Shown here in pieces: positions 47,712-59,352 of a stretch of 64,000 nt of DNA. The position numbers were made by a program, and so were the translations under genes. The stretch covers positions 4,399,021 through 4,463,020 of the forward strand of contig NC_049995.1 in NCBI RefSeq assembly GCF_000003815.2. The letters are read 5' to 3'. How positions within the stretch are numbered: position 1 is the stretch's first letter; each line of letters begins with the position of its first letter. The stretch is from Branchiostoma floridae. Lineage: Eukaryota > Chordata > Leptocardii > Amphioxiformes > Branchiostomatidae. Below the pieces are notes generated by a model. The model saw only the letters and a list, made by a program, of their open reading frames with translations, had not been told where the DNA came from and ran no database searches.

Positions 47712-50700
47712 TTAGTTGTTGCATGTCCCTGTGTGACAGTGGCGACCATGAAGGTAGTAAGACTCGTGTATGACCAGGGATGGTTTGATGTCAGACATCT
47801 GGGTGCAACCTGCAATGGAAAACAAGAAATCAAAGATCACATACCTGGGTAAAATATTTCTTGTTTTATCAATCATTGTAAATTTCTTGCTGATTTTGTC
47901 TGATACATTTTTTCCCAGGTTCAAAGACAAGAAATGAGATATTCTACAGATCTATAAAATCTTATTTCATTTAAAGTATTATATGTAACGTTAACCATTT
48001 CAGTTAATTATGTGTAATCTATGAGAAGTGTAAATGTATATGTCTGTGTTGGCACCCAATATCAGCTAGCATGCCTGTATTGCATTGGCTGCCATGTACT
48101 TCATGGTCTGCAATTTCAATAGGTATTAAATACTAGTAATTAGAAATTTTTGGGACCTTTGACCAAACTTCCTGTCAAAGTCCCCACATGGCTGTGAGTA
48201 CATACTTCCACATACCTGTCTGTGCCATGGCCAGATTCAGCTGGTCTTTCAACACCTCAAGAACTTGACGGACTCCTTCTGCACCCTACAACAGAATCTT
48301 GTCAATTTCATACATCAATCTACAGTGATACATGTCACTAAATGAAAGGAGACCATTATTGTATAAACTTGCTGCATTGGGCATGTTCTAATTTTGTTCA
48401 GACCCTTTTAGTGCCTAGTGGTCATTATTTCTGTAGCTGGGTATATGTATTGTTTTTTACAAGGAGAAGTTGCCAGCTTTTCAATTCTATTGGCCTAAGT
48501 CCTGGTCACAAAAGTTTAAAGATGAACATCATTCTAAATGTATACAAGAATAAAATTTATATGGCCAACACAGCAAGTACATAAAGATGCCATATGCAGT
48601 CATGGAAATGGAAGAAAAGATAACATTTGTCTAAGTGTACAATTAATTTGTGATGACCTTCAGATGAAAAGTTGCACACTTAAGCGTTCACCATTACCAT
48701 ATGTATGTTTGCATATTATCAAGGCAACTGTTTTTAAACCTACATTACAAGCGAGTCCCCAGAGCGCGGGTCTGCCGATGAACACACATCTGGCCCCCAG
48801 CGCCAAGGCCTTCAGCACGTCTGTCCCAGTCCGGACCCCTCCGTCCAGGTAAACCTCCGCCTTACCGTCTACCGCACGGACAACCTCCGGTAGGGCATCG
48901 ATCTGGGGGTGGGTGGGTTAGGTATTGAAGTTGCAATGAACAAACAAATCTGTCCAACAAGACCACTACTCTTCTTTCTCTGTCTGTCTCTAACTTACTC
49001 TGGTCAGAGGTTCCCAAATTTTCTCTTTAGGTAAAGTCGATTCTCTGATTGGCTGACAGCTGTTCAGAGGCTATACTCACAAAAGAGGAAACCTCCGACT
49101 GTTTAAGCAGAGCCAGGCCCTATTCAGAGTTATATTGCATAGGCATAAGAGAATGTCAGTGAGAATGTCAAGATAGGACAAACCTGTTCTCCAACTAGAT
49201 CTCTTTTGCAAATCAATCCTCATGCAGCTACAATATATCAAAAACTCTCTCCAACAACATTTTTCCAGTGTCACTAACAAAAGACACCAGATGGCTGCCT
49301 GAAACGTTTCCAAAATCATATCCGATCATATACTGCTTTTTGGCGTATCTTATCACCTAGATGTCTAACCTTCATCAATGTAAGACTTACCGTAGCAGGT
49401 ACTCCGTCCAGCTGTCTACCCCCATGGTTGGACACACAGATACCGTCAACACTTACTCTTACTGCTTCCTTAGCATCCTCAGCTGAAAAAACAAGATAAA
49501 ATGTTGGCAAATTATTTGATTACAGTAGTATTCACCTTCAAGGCAGAAAGTTACACTCCGGCTAGTTGGGTAGCCCTGGCTGTATTTCTCTCTATACAGC
49601 CAAATACAGTCAAATGTTGCATAGACGGGTACCAACTCATAGACATGTACCAACTCACACATTAGACTCTTAAACAGAGTCAAAAGGCAACTAAAAGAGC
49701 TGAAATCAATGTCCATTCACAGACCTGTCAGAATTCCTTTCAGCACGATTTTGAGCTGCGTATTCTTCCTCAACCAGACCACATCCTCCCACGTGATTGG
49801 CTGCCTCACGTTGTCACTCAAGTAGGTCGTAAACTCTTGTGAGCTAGCATCGCCGGGCACATCCTCAAAAGTCAGATTAGGAAGCCTGGAGGGTTGCATA
49901 ACAGAAAGTTTGATTATACAATGTAGATAAGAACTTAGCATGAAAGTTCATCTGTGTTGGTAGAATACATTATAGAAATAGCTAAATTTTCTTTCCAACA
50001 CTGAATTAATATAATATAGGGACTTACCCTAAATTTTCGGCCAACTCCGTCGACCTTGTTCACAAATTTAGGGTAAGTCCCTATATTAATTCAGTGTTGG
50101 AAAGAAAGTTTAGCTATTTCTATAATAGATAAGAACTTTATTGCACGACCATTGTACACAGTACAATGTATGGCAACAGCTATTACACAAAGTACAAAAT
50201 AGAGGTATAGAATAGAGCTCTACATCCTAGTTAACACAACATAATGAAGTAATCCTGGACGCAGGAATCCTGCACACACGCAAGTTATTACTTTCTTCAA
50301 ATCCGCTATTTATCCATTATCTTTTTCAGTTATATGTAACTACTTATGTTTTATATTACTAAGAAATAAATACAAAAGCTAATTATGCATGTAGATTGGG
50401 GTAAAAGTGCATGAAACTGCCCAATTTCAGGTTGCGCACTGCACTAGCTGGGTTTAAGATTAACTTGCATCAAGCTAAATGTGGTCCCATTGACGAGTGT
50501 GCAAGTGGGTATTTTCAGCACTGCTTAACATAAGAGTTGCTTTTCGAAAATTTTAACAGATACCTTTGACCTGGCAGATAAATGTTAAGGTTGGTTCAAT
50601 ACCTCATGACGCTTGCAGCCGACTCCAAATTACTTTCCGGACGTTGTTGGAACTGGAAGCGAGGCTGGTCCACTGTTAGCCAGATCCCCGAGTATCCCGC

Positions 50701-52368
50701 GCTCTCCACCCGCCGGAGCAGTTCCTTTGTACGGCCGGGGTCGTTCTGCGGGATCAGGTAGAACCAGCGGACGCCTCCCGGGGCAGCCTGGGCGATGTCC
50801 TCCAGGGAATGGTTGGCAAACGAGCTGACCACATAAGCTGTGTTGGCTGATGCTGCACCTAGAGTGGACACAAATCAGTGACGGATTTATTACCTCCATA
50901 AGGAATGGAGGTATTGTTTGGCTGTCTGAATAAGGTGACCCGTAGGGGGGGTCCCCTGGGGGGGTTCGGCCCAGGGGTTTCGGGGGGGNNNNNNNNNNNN
51001 NNNNNNNNNNNNNNNNNNNNNNNNNNNNNNNNNNNNNNNNNNNNNNNNNNNNNNNNNNNNNNNNNNNNNNNNNNNNNNNNNNNNNNNNGTGTTTCTGTGT
51101 GTGTGTGTTTCTGTGTGTGCGTGTGTATGTTTGTGGTCTACATAACTTGACAAAGAAGTAAATACAACATATGCCAAATAGCAAGCAATTATCATTGACA
51201 AGCAACTGGATATGACTTTAGAAATTGTTGGAAAGCATCTACTATCTTTCGTTAGTGACACTGAGTAACTGCTAATTATATAAACCTTCTGAAGGCAGAA
51301 CATAATAACAATTTTACAATAGTTAACCTTTTGCAGTTGCCTTTTCTCCATCAGGATGTGCGAGTGAGTGGTGAGCGGTGGGTGAGAGGGCTACAGGCAT
51401 GTCCAGTCGGCTGCCCAGTACTGTGGCCGTAGTGTCCACACTGGACACATCACGCAGGACACGCGGCAGCAGTCTGTACCTGGTCAGTCAAAAATGTACC
51501 AAAGCTTTGAAGGGAGGAAAGATTGTATGACGGAGAACAAAGGGTATCCGTATGTACCAGGTCAATACATACAGAAGCTTTTGAGGGAGGAAAGAGTGTC
51601 AAGATCAAGCCAATCTGTCAATCCCTTCCTGAGTTATCCCAATGAGCTTTTATGATAAAAGCTCCTTGGTTATCCTGCAATCCTATTTCAACAATTCTAA
51701 CAAAAATGCCCCTGCAGTTCAAGAATGAGCTGCCAGAGGGCCCAAACACACACCACCATAACTCAAAAGCGAACCATGTGTTACTCAGCACCAAGAGGCC
51801 ACGTCAAGCGAAATAAATAGACGTTAAACGAGGACAACAACAACAACAACAACCATTTCCAGAACACAAATCTACCATCCACAAATAATGACCAAAACAT
51901 GTTTTAGTAGCATATAAGATATCAAAACTGTAAGTTCTGCTGCAGAACCACGAAAGCCGCCAGGAGACCCAAAACGTAATCATTCCCATTTTTTTTTAAT
52001 TATATAACGTTAGCAAGAATACTCAATGAGGTCCCATCTATATCACTCACATTGAGTAATGACAAATAAAAAAGGTTCAAAATAAACATATGGCAGCAAT
52101 AGCAAAGGAGAAGAAGCTACTAGTATTTAAGGGTTCCGTATAGCGGTGAACGTTCGGTAGGTCAAAGTCCAGCAGAGTTGAAAATTATAAGAAATACGTA
52201 ACGTTACCTCTGAAAAGCCCGCTTGTTTTCCTGAAGTGTGAATCCGCTGCACGACGGATAGCTGTAGTACTCCCATACGTCCTTGGGAAGACGCTTCTGC
52301 GCCAAAGACTCAAAGTCTTCAAGACGTGAGAAGGAAACTCGAGACGCACAACACGAGACAGAACACAT
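47712..52368 (-). CDS. FMN-dependent 2-hydroxyacid oxidase homologue, divergent active site
   Basis: Minus-strand exons: 52368-52208, 51479-51328, 50858-50603, 49885-49725, 49482-49391, 48902-48744, 48285-48216, 47809-47712; phases close exactly, 382 aa, close to HAO1 (370). FMN TIM-barrel features: VWEYY near the N-terminus, VLKGILT (flavin Lys about 239), [14 protein letters not shown] with catalytic His about 263 and Arg about 266, and [20 protein letters not shown] for flavin phosphate. In HAO1 the flavin/substrate strand reads LQLYIYKD; here it is FYLIPQND, and the SGA(N/D) after the YY pair and the GNR after VDxP are also replaced, so substrate choice or activity probably differs. The C-terminus (GTCNN) lacks the SKL/SKI peroxisome signal. 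The start at 52368 (aagATG) is preferred; an in-frame ATG lies at 52449. It is head-to-head with the linker histone gene about 1 kb away. Confidence 0.88.
49240..49375 (+). mobile_element. Retroelement tail fragment (hydroxyacid oxidase intron 5)
   Basis: 'ccagtgtcactaacaaaaga', 'gaaacgttt', 'catatccgatcatatactg' and 'tttttggcgtatcttatcac' parallel the tail at 30900-31045 but with more changes in the motif. It is opposite in strand to the host gene. Confidence 0.5.
49972..50123. mobile_element. Hairpin MITE in hydroxyacid oxidase intron 3
   Basis: Arms of about 65 bases ('tatagaaatagctaaa…' against '…tttagctatttctata') with the sub-arm 'gacttaccctaaatttt' facing 'aaatttagggtaagtc'. Spacer only about 25 bases. 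Nearly perfect pairing suggests a young insertion. Confidence 0.85.
50989..51088. other. Assembly gap (100 N)
   Basis: Run of N in intron 2 of the hydroxyacid oxidase gene, between a G-rich stretch and a (GT)n microsatellite. Confidence 1.
51180..51270 (-). mobile_element. Retroelement tail fragment, minus strand
   Basis: Reverse complement contains 'cagtgtcactaacgaaagat' and 'catatccagttgcttgtc', the same family as 30900-31045. Same strand as the host gene, in its intron 2. Confidence 0.5.
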
Positions 52369-52622
52369 CTTCTGTAACTTGCACACACTTGCAAGATGTT
52401 CAACTTTGACCGACGAAAGGTCGAAGGTCGATACCTGATTACACAACAAATGTCGCGGTTGGTTAGCTAGTAGTACAGCAATCAGAGACCTGGCACGTAT
52501 ACGTATGCCTAAACTGTTTATCGCCTAGTTCGCAAGCTATTAGGTGCATGTTCACGCCTTGTTTGTTCGTTTTTTTCTTATGAATATGACGTTATAAACT
52601 TCCTTGAAGGGATGTTAGCCAT

Positions 52623-52985
52623 TTGTCCACATTATTTAATGATAGACTATGTATATTTTGCGATAAGAGTCTCATGTATGTAGAAAACGAAGTACACTTT
52701 GTCCTAGAGTGTTCATTGTTCAAAGATCTGCGAAACGCATTCGCTAATGCTACACATATAGATAAAAAATATGCGCACCTATTAAACGAAGGAAGATCTG
52801 TTCAAATACCTTATGGCATCATCTAACTACGATATACTGGAAAAACTCTGCAAGTTCGTCTACACATGAAGTGAAGCACGTAAATTGTAGTATATGTATA
52901 GCTTTCCGTTTACTCCCTCAAGTTGTAACAAACTGACTGCATGAATAGATCTATGCAATAAACTTCATTGTCATTGTCATTATCT
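52623..52985 (+). mobile_element. LINE 3' end with (TTGTCA)n tail
   Basis: The frame at 52623-52826 contains YVENEVHFVLECSLFKDLRN, the same tail domain as at 42840. After its stop comes AT-rich sequence ending 'gcaataaacttcattgtc' with a short (attgtc)n tail, as expected for a retrotransposed 3' end. It lies between the head-to-head hydroxyacid oxidase and linker histone genes. Confidence 0.7.
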
Positions 52986-53384
52986 ATACTCAAAACGGTT
53001 TTTCACAACCTTTTTTTTATCCTTGCGGGGTACGAGAGAATTACACACTACAAGTTGTTCCAACGATCGAATTTAACGTTGATGATGATTTGTTTTCAAT
53101 CATACGCACCTGTGCTTCCCTGGGGATCGTCCATATCAATTGCCAGGGAGGGTTCAAACGCATTCATTTTAAATAGAGAAATACTCCGTATCGCTCTTTG
53201 CTGTACTTTCCATGCGTTACTCTTAAGTTACTGAATTTCAGAGTGGTAATAGTTGACTACTGCCTTGAAGTTCAGATTTTCCTGTAATTGAGTTTGACAA
53301 CAACACTTATACGTCATGTGCCCTGCCAAGTTGTCTTGGTTATGAATGAGGCATCCCTGCCTCGTCTTGGAGACTGTGTTCAAG

Positions 53385-55159
53385 ATGTCGTCCATGGCCA
53401 GACGCAAGACGCGTCGCTCTGTGTCACGGAAGCAGTCGACAGATACTTTGGTTTCTCAGCGTCCTTTAACGCTAGAAACTGTTGAGAATGTGATATTAAA
53501 GCTCAAGGACCCAAAAGGTAAGAATGCTGTGTTCAATTCTTCCTCTTCATTCGAACTCAAAGAGTTACTTAAATGCTTGAAAGGTAATGTAACGCTTTTT
53601 CGATTACTGATGGTACTTCACTTTGGTTCACATTTATTGAATCATATCGAGTCACCCATTCTCCTCTTTTGGGTTTTGTCGATGACTCATATCATAGTTT
53701 TGAACGTACGTTTTTAAGAAATAAGTAGCATGGTTGTTGTGGTAAAATGATGATTGATATGCAAATTAGTGACCAAAATATCGTTTCAATGACGTCACAG
53801 TTATCACAATTTGAATTCCACAATGACCATATTGGTGAATAACTGGATTAAACAGCAACATCCTTTCGTGTTTGGAAGATGCACAATGTAATCCAACGTT
53901 GCACAGATGGTGTTGAATAAAAAGCCTGCATTTTGTCATAACGAAAGGTTGGTGATATGAGAAAGTGAGAGAAAAAAACCCTGCATGTCTGTCAAATAGC
54001 TGCGTTTTTGGCATGCTCTATTTCAAATTTCCACGTTTTGATGGAAGTGGGTGGACCTATGGCATTTGTCTAAACTTCAGCTTACATCTTTCTTTGTCTG
54101 AACCTTTATTTAGCTTATACTTGCGCTTCTTCTTCTTCTTCTTCTTCCCGTTGATGCCCACAATCTTGACGAAGATTATACTGGCATGTTTGGGGGTGGT
54201 GACGCTCGCACTTGTAGACGCATTACTCGCACTTGTAGACGCATACTCGTTAGTCCATTAAGCAGTCCATGGTCGATACCCTTGAATCCGTCCGTTGTCA
54301 AGGTAAGTTGTTATGAAGCAGAGGCCCGAGACACAAACGTGTCTACTGTGGCGGCCTCGACTGTAGCCTATAGGCGTTCGGCGACCAAATTCCTCTGTAG
54401 AGACCACGGATAGACAAAACAACACAGGGCACTGTAAGTGTCGCTTCGTCGAATACAACGTACAACTTTTAAAACGCTATACATATATCCCAGAACATGC
54501 CTTTTTATAGCTACGTTTGTATTTTGCCTTGTATTTCTACAGGGGCGACAGTCAATGCTATCCTGCTACCTCTTCAGACTACAAACCCTGGTGTTCCAGT
54601 GGACGAGTTGAAGGCACTGCTGAAGGCAGTCCTTCTGGAGGGACTGGACAGCGGAAGACTGATTCGACCGCCCGGGTCGAAAGCACGCCGTGGACTGGTC
54701 GGAAGGTTTCTGCTCAAAGCAACCGACTCAGCTGACAGTAGTCTCGAAAATGCTGCCGAAACCTTGGTGAACACTGCAAAACGCACGGGAGTCCCGAAGA
54801 TTGACTGTGTAGGTCACAACAATGACGTAAAAGGAGAAGTCACGAAGAAAACACAAAAGAAGAGAGGACAACGTCGTAGAAAATCCGTTGCGAAGGCTTC
54901 CGAAGATCATGTTACCTCGTCGGACGGCCATGACATCCGTAAAACTGAAACGGACAAGGAAGACAAAAGTGAAGAACTTCAAGTTCAAGAAGATGTCAAG
55001 TTGCGCACACGGAGATCCAAAAAGGATACGGTGCAAGTTCAACCGACGAGAAGTACGGCGCCAAGAGGCAAAAGTGGACGGAAGCCGGCAAAAACTGTTA
55101 CAGCTGTAGAAACCGTTACTACGGAAGATGATGCAACAGAACATCAAATAGAGAGGTAA
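53385..55159 (+). CDS. Linker histone H1-like protein, oocyte-type (H1-8/H1M/B4) resemblance
   Basis: Exons 53385-53517 and 54543-55159, donor AAAG|GTAAGA and acceptor TTCTACAG, in phase, 249 aa. Residues about 27-103 form an H15 winged-helix domain: LTLETVENVILKLKDPKGAT, VDELKALLKAVLLEGLDSG, then the wing RLIRPPGSKARRGLVGRFLL. The wing and preceding helix are closest to vertebrate oocyte H1 (remembered wing text RPLNSKARGATGSFKL). The N-terminus is basic (MARRKTRRSVSRK) and residues 104-249 are a Lys/Arg/Ser/Thr tail (KKRGQRRRKS, KSGRKPAK), as expected for DNA compaction in the nucleus. An intron splits the winged helix, so this is not a replication-dependent cluster H1. The ATG at 53385 has A at -3; an in-frame ATG lies 39 bases upstream. 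The intron holds (CTT)n and a 21-bp double repeat. Confidence 0.75.
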
Positions 55160-55658
55160 AAAAACACACCTGATTTTGTTGTAAAGTGATGTCTATATTG
55201 GTATGGAAATTTTCTTGAAAGTTTGTTGCCAAGTTGCGACTGATCCAACATGCACACTATCGCTACTTCTTTGTCTCCTTGTCCCCATCCACACCCTTGT
55301 TTTCCCTCTCTGTCTCTTTCGGTCCCTCTTTCTGTCTGTCTCCCTGTATATATACCTCGGTCTATCCCTCTAGTCTTTTTAGGTTAGCTATATGGTCGTC
55401 GTCACAGTCACCAACAGCAACATCTAGAATTGAGCAACGTATCTGAGCATTATTACGTTAACTTTCATACAGAAAAATACCAAGCATAGGCGTGTGTTCT
55501 AGAAGTACGCACTTGTGAAACGACAGATGTTACGACAACACACAGCGCCCTATCATGTTCTGGAACAAGCTGAAACTCAACTATGGCGTCATGTTTGCTA
55601 TCGGCAACAAAGTATAAACACAACATCAGTTTTATATCTCTATGTATATCTACTGATA

Positions 55659-57890
55659 ATGGCCCTGGATAAATATGGACTAGGGCTTGTCCTGTTGTCG
55701 TCTATTGGAACGTTAAGTGTTCTCTATGTATCTTGGAAATGTAGGAAAGTCAAGGAAGAAGAAAATGGAGTCCCGGATGAGGAGAGAGCTTCGGAGCAGG
55801 ACTCTACTGGCGTCAAGGTAGGAGCCAGCATCCATAACTTCTTGATTATCTTCCTGCTGTTGTTGTCATATGCTGTTTTCTGATTGAATATTTCAGTTTT
55901 GACAGTACCTGTTTTCAAACTTTTAGGCTGGCAACTGTTGGATACAATTAGAAATTGAATCTATACAATAAGTATAAACATGGTATATATATTAATACTA
56001 GTATAAACCCTAAAAGCCCAGACAAGATACCTGCTTTTACGTTTTGTTACCACGTCTGAATTGTGATCAGTGACACCTGTCCTGCAGTACAATGTGAACC
56101 AATCAGAATTGCCCTGAAGAAGGTAACAGACGGTCACCGAAACGTCGGTGAGAATAAAGCAATGGTTGCGTAAGAGGAGTCTCTTTATTCATTACTTTTG
56201 TTCAACTTCCATACTCTTTCCCGAACTGCTGAGTGCTAAGCAGAGAAAGCATCATGCATATGCTAAACGTTTTTGGTATGACTCTGCCGGGGATTGAACT
56301 CACGACCAACCGAACGCAGAGCGGACATCAAACTCGCGTTGATAAGTTCATTTCGTTTTATTTATTTAACTAGGGACGACATGTCGCCACTTAGGCGGTT
56401 TTCAATGCACCCTGCGTGCATATATATAAAACAATGGTTCAAATCAACTTAAATACATCGAACATGAAAATATAATACAACAAACCAAAGAAGTACGTAC
56501 TGGTAATACAAGTAAAGTCATAACAATAGATAAAGTAAATAAGGTAGAAAATGGAATTACATAATGGTAAGAGGTACTACTATTATTTCCTGAAATTCTT
56601 TCAGCAAATGTACATCACGTGTGTTATTCATGACATCTACAAAACTGTTAGGAGGACCCACCAAGCGATTTAAACGGTACGTTTGTGTTGGAGTCGTCGA
56701 GCAGTCCAGCAGCTTACCTTCAGCGAGTGCAGCAGGAAAGAGAGCGCCTTGCGGGGCGTTGCCTGGACGTCGAGAAGTATCTACGCTGGAAGGTCCCTTC
56801 AAATGGTACGTGGAGTGTATTTGCCTGCACTTCTCACAAAATCTGCTAGGCGTCGCTCATGTTACATGTCAAGTGCAACCTGGAGCCATGGTGATGGAAC
56901 CTAGACGTTGTAAACCGATCTTGACTGTCCATTACAATTAGCAGGTCAGCCAATGATAGTGTGACAATTAGTGGTCAAATATTAGCATCTCTTTTTGCAT
57001 CTGTTTTTATTTATATGTTTTAATTGAAGTGGTCTCGTTCTACATTGTATTTTGTTTGTCTTTCTTCAAGCAATGCACATTCATACTGGAAAACGTTTAA
57101 ATATATCTATATCAGATTCTGTTGAAGTCTTCGACGTGTTGTTTCAGTGTTGGAACGTGTGAGAAGCGCCATTGGCCAGTGCACTCTCATTACAACCAAT
57201 AAGAAGTCAACCATGGCGAGGTTTGAGGGACAATGCCAGGAGGCTATGGTGAGTTCGCAGATTTTGATTGGTTGTTGATCCTGGGGATTCTGTTATAATA
57301 CATTGATAGTATCGAAGGAAACAGTGTGCATCATTTGCCAAAAGTTATTATTATTCACTTGTAAGTCATTGCATTAATAAGCAATAAAACGGTAGCAATG
57401 TTTCTTGTTCGTTTGCTGTCGCACACATACTTACCTATGAAGGGCAAATTAACTGTAAATTGCATAAACGACATTACCAATGGCAATTGATCGAAATTTA
57501 CAATGATTAAGCGTACTCAGTAAAAATACTGACGCCCCTGAGGCGTCGCCAAAATGGAACTCTTTGATCTTACACTGCATTTTTTCTGACAGGTGCCAGA
57601 GGGCGACAACCCCTACAGACCCACGATGAACGACCTGGAGGCATACTGGGACCTCGTTGAGCTGCAGGTAATTATGATATAAGCAAAACAAAACACAACA
57701 AAACGCGTGTTACACTTTTGGTCCAATAGTATTGATAAATGAATTAATGAGACACGAATCACACTCTCATTTCGTTTTTCCTGAAGCAGCCTTAACTTTA
57801 TTTTCGCTTGTTATATTCTTTTTTTAGGTCAAGAACATCGACCAGTTGTTTGACCATGTGCACGTGATGGTAAAAAGAGAGGCCGTTTAG
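55659..57890 (+). CDS. Small DLGAP/GKAP-domain protein with N-terminal hydrophobic segment
   Basis: Proposed exons 55659-55817, 56652-56805, 57148-57248, 57593-57667, 57828-57890 give 183 aa in consistent phase. The last four match the C-terminal guanylate-kinase-associated domain of the DLGAP family (SAPAPs, HURP/DLGAP5): YLQRVQQERERLAGRCLD, then VRSAIGQCTLI, MARFEGQCQEAM, then MNDLEAYWDLVELQVKNIDQ. HURP has the parallel order IRTAVGQTRLL, FKQFEGL, TCTDLDGFWDMV. DLGAP proteins scaffold synapses or stabilise spindle microtubules. The first exon encodes a hydrophobic stretch (YGLGLVLLSSIGTLSVLYVS) followed by basic KCRKVK, a likely membrane anchor. Joining it to the GKAP exons rests on phase agreement and a weak acceptor at 56650-56651, so the first exon is less certain than the rest. 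The protein is far shorter than vertebrate DLGAPs (over 800 aa). Confidence 0.6.
56100..56175 (+). mobile_element. Retroelement tail with hammerhead-like motif, second type
   Basis: 'ccctgaagaaggtaacagac' then 'ggtcaccgaaacgtcggtga' and 'aataaag'. The CTGAAGA and GAAAC boxes flank a stem GGTAAC/GTCACC with one mismatch. It lies in intron 1 of the GKAP-domain gene. Confidence 0.5.
56205..56345 (-). mobile_element. tRNA-derived SINE fragment
   Basis: On the minus strand, 'gtcgtgagttcaatccccgg' is a clear box B, with a plausible box A about 30 bases upstream. It lies in intron 1 of the GKAP-domain gene. Confidence 0.55.
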
Positions 57891-58934
57891 CTTCCCCTTT
57901 TCATTAGTATCTTTACAACGTTAATGATGTACGCAATAATCATGTAGTTTTGTTGAGTATGCTTTTGATGTACAGTTATACTGTGCTGTTTGAAAGATGG
58001 TCTGTGTTAATAGTAATTCACAACTCCAACGATGTACGCAATACTTTAGTAATCATGTAGTCTTGGTGTTCGGAGTACGCTTTTTATGTACAGTCAAGTT
58101 ATAGCTAGGACGGTGCTGTTTGAAAGATGGTTTGTTTGTGTTAATAGTACTCCACAACTCCAATGGTGTACGCAATAATCATGTAGTCTAGGTGTTGAGT
58201 AAGCTTTTCATGTACAGTAAAGCTATAGCTAGCCCTGTGTTGTTCGGAAAGATGGTTTGTTTGTGTAAACTTTGATAACGTGAACAGTAATTTATTTCCT
58301 TGTACATTTGTAAGAAGAATGGGTGGTATATGACATGACCAGACATATACGAGGGTACCGATGTATCAGAGAAAGTGCTGTGAGTAAAAGTTGAACCATG
58401 TGATTTGCACTCCGTAAATTACATATTCCGTTTGGATAACATTGTAAATTTCAGACTTGGAATGACCCCAAGGTGCAATATTGTTCAGTGCTATTTCATA
58501 GCAACCTAGATTGAAAGTTATTTCAGCTTTCTGACATTATCATACATAACCAACCCTACTGCCAACCTCTATCATACTGATCACACCATATTCACTATAG
58601 GGCCTGGTATAATTCTTCATTCAAGTGTTCATACTTTGCCATTTTTCTCTCTACTGCTACCTGGATGTTAAAAAAGAAAGTCAATTTAACAACTATTAAA
58701 GCTGGGCAAGAACTATAACATGTATGATGTTGTTGAGTCTCCAATAGCTTATATAAGCGTACATAACCAAACATGGTGAATTCAGCAAGCACTAAGCACT
58801 GTGAAGTCATGGGATAACTTTACACCCCTCTCATTTTAACCTCTTTAAAAAAAAACAGCAACAAATTTGTCAGCCCTCCGTTCTACACTGTAGATGAAAC
58901 TGTACCGCAACTAACCTCGGGGAGCCCTAGGGAC
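57891..58934. other. Spacer between the GKAP-domain gene and oxidase B
   Basis: Three diverged repeats of a ~130-bp unit ('caacgatgtacgcaatactt', 'aagatggtttgtttgtgt') run from about 57915 to 58265. A minus-strand open piece at about 58660-58596 (VAVERKMAKYEHLNEELYQA) follows a CAG acceptor and looks like a stranded coiled-coil exon; no partner was found. Confidence 0.4.
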
Positions 58935-59352
58935 TAGGGGTGGGTACCGGTACAGAAAATTCAGGTCCAGGTCCGGTAACCTGGACCTTATTCAGTATGA
59001 CTCGTACCAATGGCACATTTCACTACAAAGAATCTGTTCAGTGGAGTATTAGACTTACACTGGCGTTTTAAAATCCTACAATGCTAACTGCGCCTGTACG
59101 ATTGGCTGTAAAACTTAAATGTAGAAATTACTATAAACTCTACACTACTTCACTCTTGTTATTTTCTTCCACCTGCAAGCGCCAAAACGTGTGAATGCCT
59201 GATAAAATAATCTGTTAATTTTCTAATCGGTTCAACATCCGGTCTACTTAATTTTTTCAGGTCCGGTTTTTCTGGACCGGTCCAATAATAAAGACCGGTC
59301 CAATAAGAAAAACCGGTTTTGTACCGGTACGCTGTACCGATACCCAGCCCTA
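58935..59352. mobile_element. hAT-type MITE, copy 3, abutting the oxidase B stop codon
   Basis: 418 bp, ends TAGGGGTGGGTA and TACCCAGCCCTA, same orientation as copy 2. Perfect 8-bp duplication CTAGGGAC (58927-58934, 59353-59360). The right-hand duplication contains the oxidase B stop codon (CTA on plus, TAG on minus, 59353-59355). Confidence 0.92.

Noticed and set aside
54186-54413. Arg-rich frame inside the linker histone intron
   Set aside because: Built on a 21-bp duplicated unit; the flanking exons join perfectly without it.
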